Notes: a model not told the origin generated them from the letters alone. Shown: positions 8,579-16,305, numbered from the stretch's first letter. The stretch is DNA of 20,438 nucleotides from JBBSVE01 sp038233815 (GCA_038233815.1 JBBSVE010000047.1:1-20438); one strand, 5' to 3'. Made by a program: numbers and translations.

Positions 8579-8601
8579 TTTTTCTGTCCCCAAATATCCC
8601 C
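8579..8601 (-). repeat. Dispersed intergenic element, copy B (tail)
   Basis: This lies in the 74-base gap between livG and livF, in the same orientation as copy A (20 of 23 bases identical). On the minus strand it reads GGGGATATTTG, then GGGACAGAAAAA, and it is preceded by a short GCCT-C-AGGC dyad. No strong hairpin like that of copy A is seen upstream. It ends 17 bases before the livF GTG, so it occupies the place where a ribosome site would be expected. Confidence 0.6.
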
Positions 8602-8635
8602 GCCTGAGGCTCCGACGCCCGCCCCGCACATTGCT

Positions 8636-9418
8636 TCACCCATGCGCGCGCGCCCGATGCTTGAGGCCGGTGCCGAGATAGGCCTCGATCACCCGCTCGT
8701 CGTTCTTCACCTCGTCCACCGTGCCCTTCGCCAGCACACGGCCCTCGGCCATCACGATGACCGGATCGCAGAGCCGTGCGATGAAATCCATGTCATGCTC
8801 GATCACGCAGAACGTATAGCCCCGCTCCCGGTTCAGCCGCACAATCGCGTCGCCGATGGTGTTCAGGAGCGTCCGGTTCACGCCCGCGCCGACCTCGTCC
8901 AGAAACACCACCTTCGCATCGACCATCATCGTGCGGCCCAGCTCCAGCAGCTTCTTCTGCCCGCCGGAGATGTTGGCCGCGCGCTCGTCCGCCAGATGCG
9001 ATATGGTGAGGAACTCCAGCACCTCGTCCGCACGCTCCCGGATGCGTCGCTCTTCCGCCGCAACCCGCCCGCGCGCGAACCAGGTGTTCCAGAGCGTCTC
9101 TCCCGCCTGACCCTCGGGCACCATCATCAGGTTTTCGCGCACGCTCATGGAGCCGAACTCGTGCGCGATCTGGAAGGTGCGCAGCAACCCCCGGTGAAAC
9201 AGCGCGTGCGGCGGCAGGCCGGTGATATCCTCGCCCGCCATCGTCACCCGGCCCGAGGTCGGCGGCAACCGCCCCGCGATCACGTTGAAAAGCGTGGTCT
9301 TGCCCGCGCCGTTCGGCCCGATCAGCCCGGTGATCGAACCCTTGGCAATCTCCATCGACGCGCCGTCGACAGCGCGAAAGCTGCCGAACTGCTTGTGCAT
9401 GTCCTCGACCACGATCAT
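8636..9418 (-). CDS. livG: ABC transporter ATP-binding protein LivG
   Basis: This 260-residue protein is the second ATPase of the importer. Motifs are Walker A GPNGAGKTT (residues 34-42), Q-loop TFQIAHEF (81-88), signature ISGGQ (150-154), Walker B VVFLDEVGAG (170-179) and the switch histidine His208 (IEHDMDFI). The LivG-type insertion between Q-loop and signature (about 100-130) is present. One small oddity is Val after the Walker B Asp-Glu where Pro is usual; both catalytic acidic residues are kept, so it should be active. AGGGAA lies eight bases before the ATG. It is separated from livK by a strong hairpin and from livF by the 74-base gap holding the repeat copy B. Confidence 0.95.
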   Translation of the reverse strand: MIVVEDMHKQFGSFRAVDGASMEIAKGSITGLIGPNGAGKTTLFNVIAGRLPPTSGRVTMAGEDITGLPPHALFHRGLLRTFQIAHEFGSMSVRENLMMVPEGQAGETLWNTWFARGRVAAEERRIRERADEVLEFLTISHLADERAANISGGQKKLLELGRTMMVDAKVVFLDEVGAGVNRTLLNTIGDAIVRLNRERGYTFCVIEHDMDFIARLCDPVIVMAEGRVLAKGTVDEVKNDERVIEAYLGTGLKHRARAHG

Positions 9419-9491
9419 CCGGTCCGTTCCCTGTCCGTCGCTCCGGTTTCTCGTCGTGACGACCGGAGTCTTTTTGCCTTGTCAAGAATTA

Positions 9492-9521
9492 GCAGCGGCG
9501 CGAACAGATCCGCGCCGCTGC
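9492..9521 (-). terminator. Perfect 11-bp hairpin between livK and livG (attenuator/3'-end stabiliser)
   Basis: Arms 9492-9502 and 9511-9521 are perfectly complementary (GCAGCGGCGCG) around an eight-base loop. It starts 11 bases after the livK stop. On the minus strand the stem is followed by TAATTCTTG, moderately T-rich but not a classic run. Such structures after a binding-protein gene typically stop part of the transcripts or protect the upstream mRNA, giving more binding protein than permease and ATPase. That role here is inferred from position and structure. Confidence 0.65.
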
Positions 9522-9532
9522 ATTAGCCGGGC

Positions 9533-10717
9533 TCAGTGGTAGCCGACCGTTTCCATCTTGCCGTCCTTCATCTCGATCTCGGCATAGTGGCCCGCACTTT
9601 CGCCGGATCCGATCAGCTCGACCGCCGACGCGCCGTCATAATCGACCTTGCCGCCGTCCTTGAGGATCTTGAGAGCCTTGCCCAGCTCTCCGGGCAGGAT
9701 CTTTTCACCCGGACCGTTGGCGACTTCCATCACCTTGTCCTTGTAGACCTGCGGATCGGTCGATTTCGCCGCCTGCATGGCGAGGATGATGAGCGCCGCC
9801 GCGTCATAGCTCTCGGGCGCAAAGGCATTGGTCGCGTTGAATCCTTCCGTCTTGCCGATCTCGGTGAAGATCTTGGAGCCGTCGGAATCGTTTGACGGGT
9901 GATCGCCGAGCGAGCCTTCGGTCTTGGCCGCGAAGTTCTTCTCCAGCGTGTCGGAGATCATGCCGTCGGGGAAGTAGAACTTGCTGAACCCGCCCGAATC
10001 GAGCGATCCGTTAACGATCCCGGCACCGCCCTGATCGACATATCCCGCCACCACGAGCAGATCGCCGCCCGCAGATGCGAGCGCGCCCACCTCCGCCGAA
10101 TAGTCGGCCTTGCCGTCCTCGTGTGCGGCGCTGATCGTGACCTTGCCGCCGGCCTTTTCGAACGAGGTCTGGAACGCGTCGGCCAGACCCTTGCCGTAGT
10201 CGTTGTTGGTATAGGTCACGGCGACCGTCTTGATGTCGTGCGCCATCAGGATGTCCGACATCACCTGCCCTTGCCGCGCATCCGACGGCGAGGTCCGGAA
10301 GAAGAGGCCATTGTCGGGCATCGTCGACAGGCCCGGGGACGTGGCGGAGGGGGAGATCATCACCATCCCGTTCGGCACCGCGACGTTCTGGAGCGCAGCC
10401 CCCGTCTCGCCCGAGCACATGCCCCCCACGATGCCCTTCACCTTGTCGGCGGTGATCAGCCGTTCCGCCGACGCCGTGGCGAGGTTTGCGTCCGTGCAGC
10501 CGGTGTCGCCGGTGACCTCGCTGAACGTGTCGCCGTTGAAGAATTCCTTGGAGGCGTTGACCTCCTTGATCGCCGCATCGACGGACGACTTCATGTCCGG
10601 CGACAGGGATTCCAGCGGCCCTGTGAAGCCGAAGAGCACGCCGATCTTTACGTCCTCGGCCGAGGCGGCACCCGCCATCAGGGCCGATACGGCTGTCGCG
10701 ACTAGCAGTTTTTTCAT
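9533..10717 (-). CDS. livK: Branched-chain amino acid-type ABC transporter substrate-binding protein
   Basis: This 394-residue periplasmic protein captures the substrate for the importer. Residues 1-20 form a clear signal peptide (MKKLLVATAV then SALMAGAASA) cut before EDVKIG. The mature part is a type I periplasmic-binding fold (Peripla_BP_6) starting VKIGVLFGFTGPLESL, with two cysteines (74 and 101) positioned like the disulfide of LivJ/LivK. GGGAG lies six bases before the ATG. It is the first gene of the minus-strand run, facing a divergent gene across 169 bases. The family binds many amino acids, amides and related compounds, so leucine specificity should not be assumed; the downstream demethylating flavoprotein makes an N-methylated compound possible. 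Confidence 0.92.
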   Translation of the reverse strand: MKKLLVATAVSALMAGAASAEDVKIGVLFGFTGPLESLSPDMKSSVDAAIKEVNASKEFFNGDTFSEVTGDTGCTDANLATASAERLITADKVKGIVGGMCSGETGAALQNVAVPNGMVMISPSATSPGLSTMPDNGLFFRTSPSDARQGQVMSDILMAHDIKTVAVTYTNNDYGKGLADAFQTSFEKAGGKVTISAAHEDGKADYSAEVGALASAGGDLLVVAGYVDQGGAGIVNGSLDSGGFSKFYFPDGMISDTLEKNFAAKTEGSLGDHPSNDSDGSKIFTEIGKTEGFNATNAFAPESYDAAALIILAMQAAKSTDPQVYKDKVMEVANGPGEKILPGELGKALKILKDGGKVDYDGASAVELIGSGESAGHYAEIEMKDGKMETVGYH

Positions 10718-10886
10718 TGATCACTCCCATGTTGGATCGAAATCCTGCACGGAAGGCTAATCGGTGCGTCCTGAAAAGAAAAGCGTCCTCGCGGTGCGCC
10801 GTGATCCTTGGTTAATGCGCTCGCGGCTTGTCAGGCCGGTCCCGCTTCCCATGTGAAGGACCAACGCGGAACCGGAAGGGACGACG
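10718..10886. promoter_or_regulatory. Divergent intergenic region between livK and the sugar dehydrogenase gene
   Basis: This 169-base gap must hold the promoters of the liv run (minus) and probably of the sugar dehydrogenase gene (plus). Both ribosome sites are clear: GGGAG for livK (10724-10728) and GGAAGGG at 10874-10880 for the plus gene. I see no convincing sigma-70 pair for livK. A weak plus-strand candidate is TTGTCA with CATGTG 17 bases on. No operator-like repeat stands out. Confidence 0.5.
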
Positions 10887-11975
10887 ATGCGCGCTGCCAT
10901 GATCCTGCGCGGCCTTGTTCTGATGGTCGCGGTGCTATGCCTCCCGTCTCTGCTGGCGGCCACCCCCCTGACGGTCGCGAAGGTCGCGGACGGGCTGCGG
11001 GAGCCTTGGGGCATCGCTTTCCTTCCCGACGGGCGCTTCCTCGTGACCGAGCGACGCGGTACGCTGACGCTCTTCCCTTCGGGCGGCGGGCGGGGCGGGC
11101 GCGTCGAGGGCGTGCCCGATGTCGCGGCGTCGGGGCAAGGCGGCCTTCTGGACGTCATGGTGCCACGCGATTTCGCGACCTCCCGGCGGGTCTGGCTGTC
11201 CTACGCCGCGAAGGCGGGCCGGGGTGCGGGCACATCCGCCGGGTTCGGGCGCCTGTCGCCGGACGGCACCCGGATCGAGGGGTTCCGGTCCGTCATGCGC
11301 CCCGCCCCGCAACCGGGGGGGCGTCACTTCGGATCGCGTCTGGTGGAGGCGCGGGACGGCACCGTCTTTCTCACCACAGGGGAGCGGGGTCAGGGCACGC
11401 TGGCGCAGCTGACCGACGGGCCGGAAGGAAAGGTGCTGCATTTCTCCGCCGACGGCGCGCCGCTGACGCATCCGGCGGTTGAGCGGGCTGCGTGGCCGGG
11501 CCTCTACTCCATGGGGCATCGCAATATTCAGGGTGCGGCGCTGGATTCAAAGGGGCGGCTCTGGGTCGTGGAGCACGGGGCGAAGGGCGGCGATGAGGTG
11601 AACCGCGTCGCGGGCGGGCAGAACTTCGGCTGGCCACTGATCTCCTACGGCACGGACTACGACGGCTCGCGGCTGGGAAGCGGGACGGCGAAGGCGGGGC
11701 TGGAGCAGCCTGCGCACTACTGGGATCCGTCGATTGCCCCCTCCGGGCTGATGATTTACCAAGGCGATCTCTTCGCGGACTGGAAGGGGCAGATGTTCAC
11801 GGGCTCGCTGAAGTTCCACATGATCTCTCGCCTCGATCCCGACCGGGGCTTCGCGGAGGCGCGGATCGCACTGCCCCAGACCGGCCGCGTGCGCGACGTG
11901 GCGGAGGGACCGGACGGCGCGATCTGGTTCCTGTCGGTGACCGACGGCGCCGTCTACCGCCTTACCCCGGGCTGA
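10887..11975 (+). CDS. PQQ-dependent aldose sugar dehydrogenase (soluble GDH/YliI family), exported
   Basis: This 362-residue protein has an N-terminal signal peptide (hydrophobic to about residue 24, SLLAA), so it acts in the periplasm. It belongs to the GSDH beta-propeller family, which oxidises aldose sugars with pyrroloquinoline quinone. Family marks are REPWGIAFLPDG (38-49), GQGGLLD (83-89), and HFGSRLVEARDG (147-158), whose His147 aligns with the catalytic base of soluble glucose dehydrogenase. GHRNIQG (210-216) has the PQQ-contacting arginine, followed by EHGAKGGDEVNR and GGQNFGWP. GGAAGGG six bases before the ATG fixes the start. PQQ synthesis genes are not in the window. It stands alone on its strand and converges on the regulator gene with two bases between stop codons. 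The sugar specificity is unknown. Confidence 0.88.
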   Translation: MRAAMILRGLVLMVAVLCLPSLLAATPLTVAKVADGLREPWGIAFLPDGRFLVTERRGTLTLFPSGGGRGGRVEGVPDVAASGQGGLLDVMVPRDFATSRRVWLSYAAKAGRGAGTSAGFGRLSPDGTRIEGFRSVMRPAPQPGGRHFGSRLVEARDGTVFLTTGERGQGTLAQLTDGPEGKVLHFSADGAPLTHPAVERAAWPGLYSMGHRNIQGAALDSKGRLWVVEHGAKGGDEVNRVAGGQNFGWPLISYGTDYDGSRLGSGTAKAGLEQPAHYWDPSIAPSGLMIYQGDLFADWKGQMFTGSLKFHMISRLDPDRGFAEARIALPQTGRVRDVAEGPDGAIWFLSVTDGAVYRLTPG

Positions 11976-12001
11976 CGTCAGATCGACAGCCGCAGCGGCT
12001 G
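11973..12001. terminator. Palindromic convergent junction with short hairpin
   Basis: The two stop codons face each other in the perfect eight-base palindrome TGACGTCA (11973-11980). A six-bp stem CAGCCG/CGGCTG with a three-base loop follows at 11987-12001, inside the last codons of the regulator gene. It could end the plus-strand transcript; there is no T-run. Part of the palindrome follows automatically from opposed TGA codons. Confidence 0.3.
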
Positions 12002-13000
12002 GCCGCCTTGCGTCCCGCGCTCCCGGTAGGGGGTCGTTGCATAATGCGCGCGGTAGCATTTGGAGAAGTGCGACGGCGACGCGAACCCGCAGGCGAGCGC
12101 CACGTTGATCACCGACATGTCGGTCTGCATCAGCAGGTTCCGCGCCTTGGACAGCCGCAGTTCCATGTAGTAGCGCTTGGGCGAGCGGTTGAGGTAGCGC
12201 CGGAACAGCCGCTCCAGCTGGCGTGTCGACATGCCCACCTCTTCTGCCAGATCGGCGGGGCTGATCGGCTCTTCGATCGCGCGCTCCATCTTCTGGATCA
12301 CGAGGCTCAGCTTCGGATGCCGGACCCCGATCCGGGTCGGGATCGACAGCCGCTGGGTGTCCTGATCGGTGCGGATGGTGGAATAGATCAACTGGTCGGC
12401 CACGGTGTTGGCCACCTCGTCGCCGTGGTCGGAAGCGATGATGCTCAGCATCATGTCAAGCGATGCGGTGCCGCCCGCCGTGCTCATCCGGTTGCCGTCG
12501 ATCACGAAGATCGACTTGGTGAGGTTCACCTCATCGAACTCCTCGAGGAACCCGTCCTGATTCTCCCAGTGAATCGTCGCGCGCTTGCCGTCCAGAAGAC
12601 CCGCCTTGGCCAGCGCGAAGGCCCCGGTGCAGAGCCCGCCGATCGCCGCACCGTGACGCGCCTCGCGCCGAAGCCAGTTCAGCACGTTCTTCGTCGTCGC
12701 CCGCTGCACGTCGATCCCGCCGCACACCAGAACGGTGTCGTCGCGGTCCACGGCGGCCAGCCCCATATCGAGCGCAAAGGCCGCCCCGTTGGAACAGGTG
12801 ATCGACGATCCCGCCCCCGATGCCTCACCGGCGAGCACCCACGAATAGACCGGCTTGCCGATCACCCGGTTGGCGATCCGCAACGGCTCGATCGCGGAGG
12901 CGAAGGACAGCATGGTGAACTGGTCGAGCAACAGGAAGACGAACCGCTTCGGCGCGGTCGACTTGGCAAGCTGCGTGGCCTTGAGCGGAGCTAAGGACAT
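11978..13000 (-). CDS. GlxA-family transcriptional regulator (DJ-1/PfpI-like domain plus AraC-type HTH)
   Basis: This 340-residue regulator has an N-terminal class I glutamine-amidotransferase-like domain (about residues 18-190) with the nucleophile-elbow motif GGLCTGAFALA (Cys124) and HWE (144-146). The C-terminal AraC/XylS DNA-binding domain (about 235-330) has its two helix-turn-helix units near 247-268 (SPADLAEEVGMSTRQLERLF) and 296-317 (ending ACGFASPSHFSKCY). This is the architecture of GbdR, CdhR and ArgR of pseudomonads, which sense glycine betaine, carnitine or arginine catabolism. I chose ATG 13000 because GAAGG lies seven bases upstream; an ATG at 13057 would add 19 residues without a ribosome site. 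It is divergent from DAHP synthase across 143 bases. The ligand is unknown; it could act on the nearby flavoprotein/liv run, but nothing in the sequence shows this. Confidence 0.88.
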   Translation of the reverse strand: MSLAPLKATQLAKSTAPKRFVFLLLDQFTMLSFASAIEPLRIANRVIGKPVYSWVLAGEASGAGSSITCSNGAAFALDMGLAAVDRDDTVLVCGGIDVQRATTKNVLNWLRREARHGAAIGGLCTGAFALAKAGLLDGKRATIHWENQDGFLEEFDEVNLTKSIFVIDGNRMSTAGGTASLDMMLSIIASDHGDEVANTVADQLIYSTIRTDQDTQRLSIPTRIGVRHPKLSLVIQKMERAIEEPISPADLAEEVGMSTRQLERLFRRYLNRSPKRYYMELRLSKARNLLMQTDMSVINVALACGFASPSHFSKCYRAHYATTPYRERGTQGGQPLRLSI

Positions 13001-13083
13001 GAAACGACCTTCATGTGTCGGTGACGGGACAGGGAAACAGGAAATCCGCGCGTCCACAAGGCCCGCCCTGAGGCAATCGGTCT

Positions 13084-13112
13084 TTGCCTTTTGCGCGCCC
13101 GTTCCCTATACC
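13084..13112 (+). promoter_or_regulatory. Sigma-70-type promoter for DAHP synthase
   Basis: A -35 box TTGCCT (13084-13089) is followed, after exactly 17 bases, by a -10 box TATACC (13107-13112). Transcription would begin about 25 bases before the ATG at 13144, whose ribosome site GGGAG is at 13133-13137. This is the best promoter match I find in the window. Confidence 0.55.
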
Positions 13113-13143
13113 GCGCCGCGAACCTCGAGGATGGGAGCGGGCG

Positions 13144-14511
13144 ATGACCAAGGGCTGGACGAAGACGGACTGGCGCGACAAGCCCCGGGTGCAGATGCCG
13201 GACTATCCCGACCAGCACGCGCTCCGTTCCGCCGAGGCGCAAATCGCGAAATATCCGCCCCTCGTCTTCGCCGGGGAGGCACGGCGCCTGAAAGCGCAGC
13301 TCGGCCTCGCATCCGAGGGGCGCGCATTCCTGCTGCAGGGCGGCGACTGCGCGGAGAGTTTCGCCGAGTTCTCTGCCGACAACATCCGCGACACGTTCCG
13401 CGTGATGCTTCAGATGGCGGTTGTGCTGACCTACGGCGCCAAGGTGCCGGTCGTGAAGGTAGGCCGCATGGCGGGCCAGTTCGCCAAGCCCCGCTCCGCG
13501 CCCACGGAAATGATCGACGGCGTGGAATACCCGAGCTACCGCGGCGACATAATCAACGGCTTCGAGCCGTCCGAGCAGACCCGCCGCCCCGATCCGCAGC
13601 GGATGCTTCAGGCCTACACGCAGGCTGCGGCCTCGCTCAACCTTCTGCGCGCCTTCTCCACCGGCGGGTTTGCCGACATCCACCGGGTGCACAGCTGGAC
13701 GCTGGGCTTTGCCGAGCATGACAAGGCGGATCGCTACCGCGCGATATCGAACCGGATTTCGGACGCGCTCGACTTCATGAACGCGGCCGGGGTCAATGCC
13801 GACACCGCCCATTCGCTGCGCACGGTGGAGTTCTACACCAGCCACGAGGCGCTGCTGCTGGAATATGAGGAGGCGCTCTGCAGGGTCGATTCGATCTCCG
13901 GCCAGCCGGTGGCGGGGTCTGGGCACATGATCTGGATCGGCGACCGCACGCGCCAGCCCGATGGCGCGCATGTGGAGTTCGCGCGCGGCGTGCTGAACCC
14001 GATCGGCCTCAAGTGCGGGCCTTCGACCACGCCCGACGATCTGAAGCGCCTGATGGCCACGCTCAACCCCGAGAACGAGGCGGGGCGGCTGACACTCATC
14101 GCGCGGTTCGGCGCGGGCAAGGTGGGCGATCACCTGCCGCGCCTGATCCGCACCGTGCAGGAGGAGGGGGCACGCGTGCTCTGGTCCTGCGATCCGATGC
14201 ACGGCAACACGATCAAGGCCGCGTCCGGCTACAAGACCCGCGCCTTCGAATCCGTGCTGCGCGAGGTGCGCGAGTTCTTTGCGCTCCACAAGGCCGAGGG
14301 CACGATCCCCGGCGGCGTCCATTTCGAGATGACGGGCCAGGACGTGACCGAATGCACCGGCGGTCTGCGCGCCGTAACGGACGAGAGCCTGTCGGACCGC
14401 TACCACACCGCCTGCGACCCGCGCCTGAACGCGAGCCAGGCGCTGGAGCTGGCCTTCCTCGTGGCGGAGGAGTTGTCGGCCACGCGTGCGGCGGAGCATA
14501 TGGCGCTCTGA
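13144..14511 (+). CDS. Class II 3-deoxy-7-phosphoheptulonate (DAHP) synthase
   Basis: This 455-residue enzyme condenses phosphoenolpyruvate with erythrose 4-phosphate, the first committed step of the shikimate pathway. Class II (plant/Mycobacterium AroG-like) signatures are clear. They include LLQGGDCAESF (residues 63-73, with metal-binding Cys69), VGRMAGQFAKPRS (106-118), KCGPSTTPDD, LWSCDPMHGNT and, near the end, GGVHFEMTGQDVTEC. The length matches the family. ATG 13144 is preferred over an ATG 20 codons earlier because it has GGGAG six bases upstream and begins with the expected TKGWTKTDWRDKP sequence. It is a single-gene unit with its own promoter. Class II enzymes are often feedback-regulated by aromatic amino acids; I see no leader-peptide attenuator upstream. 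Confidence 0.96.
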   Translation: MTKGWTKTDWRDKPRVQMPDYPDQHALRSAEAQIAKYPPLVFAGEARRLKAQLGLASEGRAFLLQGGDCAESFAEFSADNIRDTFRVMLQMAVVLTYGAKVPVVKVGRMAGQFAKPRSAPTEMIDGVEYPSYRGDIINGFEPSEQTRRPDPQRMLQAYTQAAASLNLLRAFSTGGFADIHRVHSWTLGFAEHDKADRYRAISNRISDALDFMNAAGVNADTAHSLRTVEFYTSHEALLLEYEEALCRVDSISGQPVAGSGHMIWIGDRTRQPDGAHVEFARGVLNPIGLKCGPSTTPDDLKRLMATLNPENEAGRLTLIARFGAGKVGDHLPRLIRTVQEEGARVLWSCDPMHGNTIKAASGYKTRAFESVLREVREFFALHKAEGTIPGGVHFEMTGQDVTECTGGLRAVTDESLSDRYHTACDPRLNASQALELAFLVAEELSATRAAEHMAL

Positions 14512-14525
14512 CCCGAACGGGTCAG
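14508..14525. terminator. Hairpin containing both stop codons of convergent genes
   Basis: CTGACCC GAAC GGGTCAG forms a seven-bp perfect stem with a four-base loop. It includes the TGA of DAHP synthase (14509-14511) in one arm and the TGA of the PAS gene (14522-14524, opposite strand) in the other. It is a compact candidate bidirectional terminator, although no T-run follows on either side. Confidence 0.45.
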
Positions 14526-15157
14526 GCGTCGGCCCCGACGAGGCGCAGATGCGTGCGGCCGGGCAGGGCGCGCGGCGGGCGCGGCGCGGGCATCAGGTCA
14601 CCGGCTAGGTCGGCGAGCCTCAGGTCGCGGTCGCCGTCGAGCGGCCGGATGGTCTGGCGCACCGCAAAGAACCGGCGCGGGCCCCGCCCGATCGCGCCCG
14701 TGAGGGCCAGACAGCCGAGGCCGAGCCGCACCAACCCCGCATCGTCCGTCAGCGGCAGCACGATCAGCCGCGCCGACAGCGCCGGACGCCCGATGCCGCG
14801 CTCCGCCTCGAGGTCCATCTCCAGCACCGCGGGATCGGCGAAGACCCGTTCCAGCGCACGCCCGAACCCGGCCCGGGCGGCAGGCTCCACCATGGTGGAG
14901 AGCGGCATGCCGCGCGCGTCCGTGCCCATCACCTCGGCCAACTGCATCCCCGCCACGCGAAACCGCGCCATGCCCGGTGCGATGCGTTCCAGAAGGAAGC
15001 TCTGCGCCAGCGCGCCTTCGATCCCGCGCGGGTCGATCCGGTTGCGGGCGGGCACGCGGGCCCCGTTGCGCACGCCCTCCCAATAGGCCCGCACCTGCGC
15101 AAGGCTGGAATAATCCGGCGCCTTGGCGCGCGTGTCGTCTTGAAAACCACTCAACAT
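14522..15157 (-). CDS. PAS_5-type PAS domain protein
   Basis: This 211-residue protein matches the alphaproteobacterial PAS_5 family. The recognisable pattern is YWEGVRNGARVPARNRIDP (about residues 25-43), then FLLERIAPGMARFRVAGMQL and MGTDARGMPLSTM, the core of a PAS fold. A second part (about 105-170) is beta-rich, and the C-terminus is proline/arginine-rich. There is no transmembrane segment, kinase, cyclase or DNA-binding domain, so it is probably a cytoplasmic sensor or adaptor whose output partner is elsewhere. GGAAAGG lies eight bases before the ATG. It is divergent from yicC across 231 bases. Its exact role and ligand are unknown. Confidence 0.8.
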   Translation of the reverse strand: MLSGFQDDTRAKAPDYSSLAQVRAYWEGVRNGARVPARNRIDPRGIEGALAQSFLLERIAPGMARFRVAGMQLAEVMGTDARGMPLSTMVEPAARAGFGRALERVFADPAVLEMDLEAERGIGRPALSARLIVLPLTDDAGLVRLGLGCLALTGAIGRGPRRFFAVRQTIRPLDGDRDLRLADLAGDLMPAPRPPRALPGRTHLRLVGADA

Positions 15158-15281
15158 ACCAAAGACCTTTCCGTGTTCCGCGGAGCGCTCCGGTTGCCGC
15201 CCGGCCGCCGCTCTGCTATCTGACGCGCGGAGCTGCGGGTCCGTTCCGAACCCTGCGGCGATCCGTCCGCGTCAACCTTTG

Positions 15282-15296
15282 TTACCATAGGATTAA
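15282..15296. promoter_or_regulatory. Near-match to a CtrA-type box in the PAS/yicC intergenic region
   Basis: TTAC-N7-TTAA differs by one base from the TTAA-N7-TTAA site of the alphaproteobacterial regulator CtrA. It sits in an AT-rich island (about 15269-15300) of an otherwise GC-rich 231-base gap, about 125 bases upstream of the PAS gene start and 93 before the chosen yicC start. A single near-match is weak evidence; the island may simply be a promoter. The rest of the gap shows nothing else I can name. Confidence 0.25.
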
Positions 15297-15388
15297 CATA
15301 GCGCAGTTGTCGCGGTTTCGGCGTGAAATCTAGACAAATGGTAAATGTCGGGGGCGACCGTTCCGGGGCCCGGCAGGACAGGACAGCC

Positions 15389-16305
15389 GTGACCGATCCC
15401 CAATTGAAGCAGGCGCTCGCGGTCCGGTCGATGACCGGCTACGCCACCCGGCGCGGCAGTATGGGCGCGCACGCATGGGTCTGGGATCTGCGCGGGGTGA
15501 ACGGCAAGGGCTTGGACCTCCGGCTGCGCGTGCCGGACTGGGTCGAGGGGCTGGAGGCGGGATTGCGCGCCGGCGTGGGCAAGGCCGTGGCCAGGGGCTC
15601 GCTCTCGCTCTCGCTGCGGGTGACGCGCGAGGGCGGCGATGCGGGCGCGCTCTGCGTCGACCTGCCCGCGCTCCGGGCCGTTCTGGCCGCCCTGTCGGTG
15701 ATCGAGGCGGAGGCGATGGATGCAGGCGTGACGCTGCGCCAGGCCAGTCAGGCGGACCTCCTCACCATCCGGGGCGTGACCGATCAGGGCCGCGCGGAGG
15801 AGGACGACCCGGCCCCCCTACGCGCGGCCCTGATCGCCGATTTGCCGGAGCTTCTGGCCGACTTTACCGCGGTGCGCGCCGCCGAAGGCGCGGCGCTGGG
15901 CGCGGTCATCGCAGGTCAGCTCGACCGGATCGCCGCCCTGACCGATGCGGCGACGCTGGAGGCCGATGCTCGCCGTGAGGACAGCGCCGCCCGTCTGCGC
16001 GCCAACCTCGCCCGCATCCTCGCCGACGGGGTCGACGAGACGCGCGTGGCGCAGGAGCTGGCACTGCTGGCCGTGAAAGCCGACGTGACGGAGGAGCTCG
16101 ACCGCCTCCGCGCCCATGTGGAAGCCGCACGCGCGCTTCTGGCAGAGGCGGGCGCCATCGGCCGCAAGCTCGACTTCCTGACGCAGGAGTTCATGCGCGA
16201 GGCGAACACGCTGTGCGCCAAGGCGCAGGCACTGTCGCTGACCCGCATCGGGCTTGACCTCAAGACGGTCATCGACCAGATGCGCGAGCAGGTCCAGAAC
16301 GTGGA

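Noticed and set aside
9480..9485. A perfect minus-strand TTGACA that could be a -35 box for a livG promoter
   Set aside because: No acceptable -10 box occurs 16-18 bases downstream, so a promoter is not supported.
13000..13057. A longer start for the GlxA-type regulator
   Set aside because: The ATG at 13057 has no ribosome site, and the internal ATG at 13000 has GAAGG at good spacing.
12991..14499. A 502-codon minus-strand open frame opposite DAHP synthase
   Set aside because: The plus-strand frame has full class II DAHP synthase signatures; the antisense frame has none and no ribosome site.
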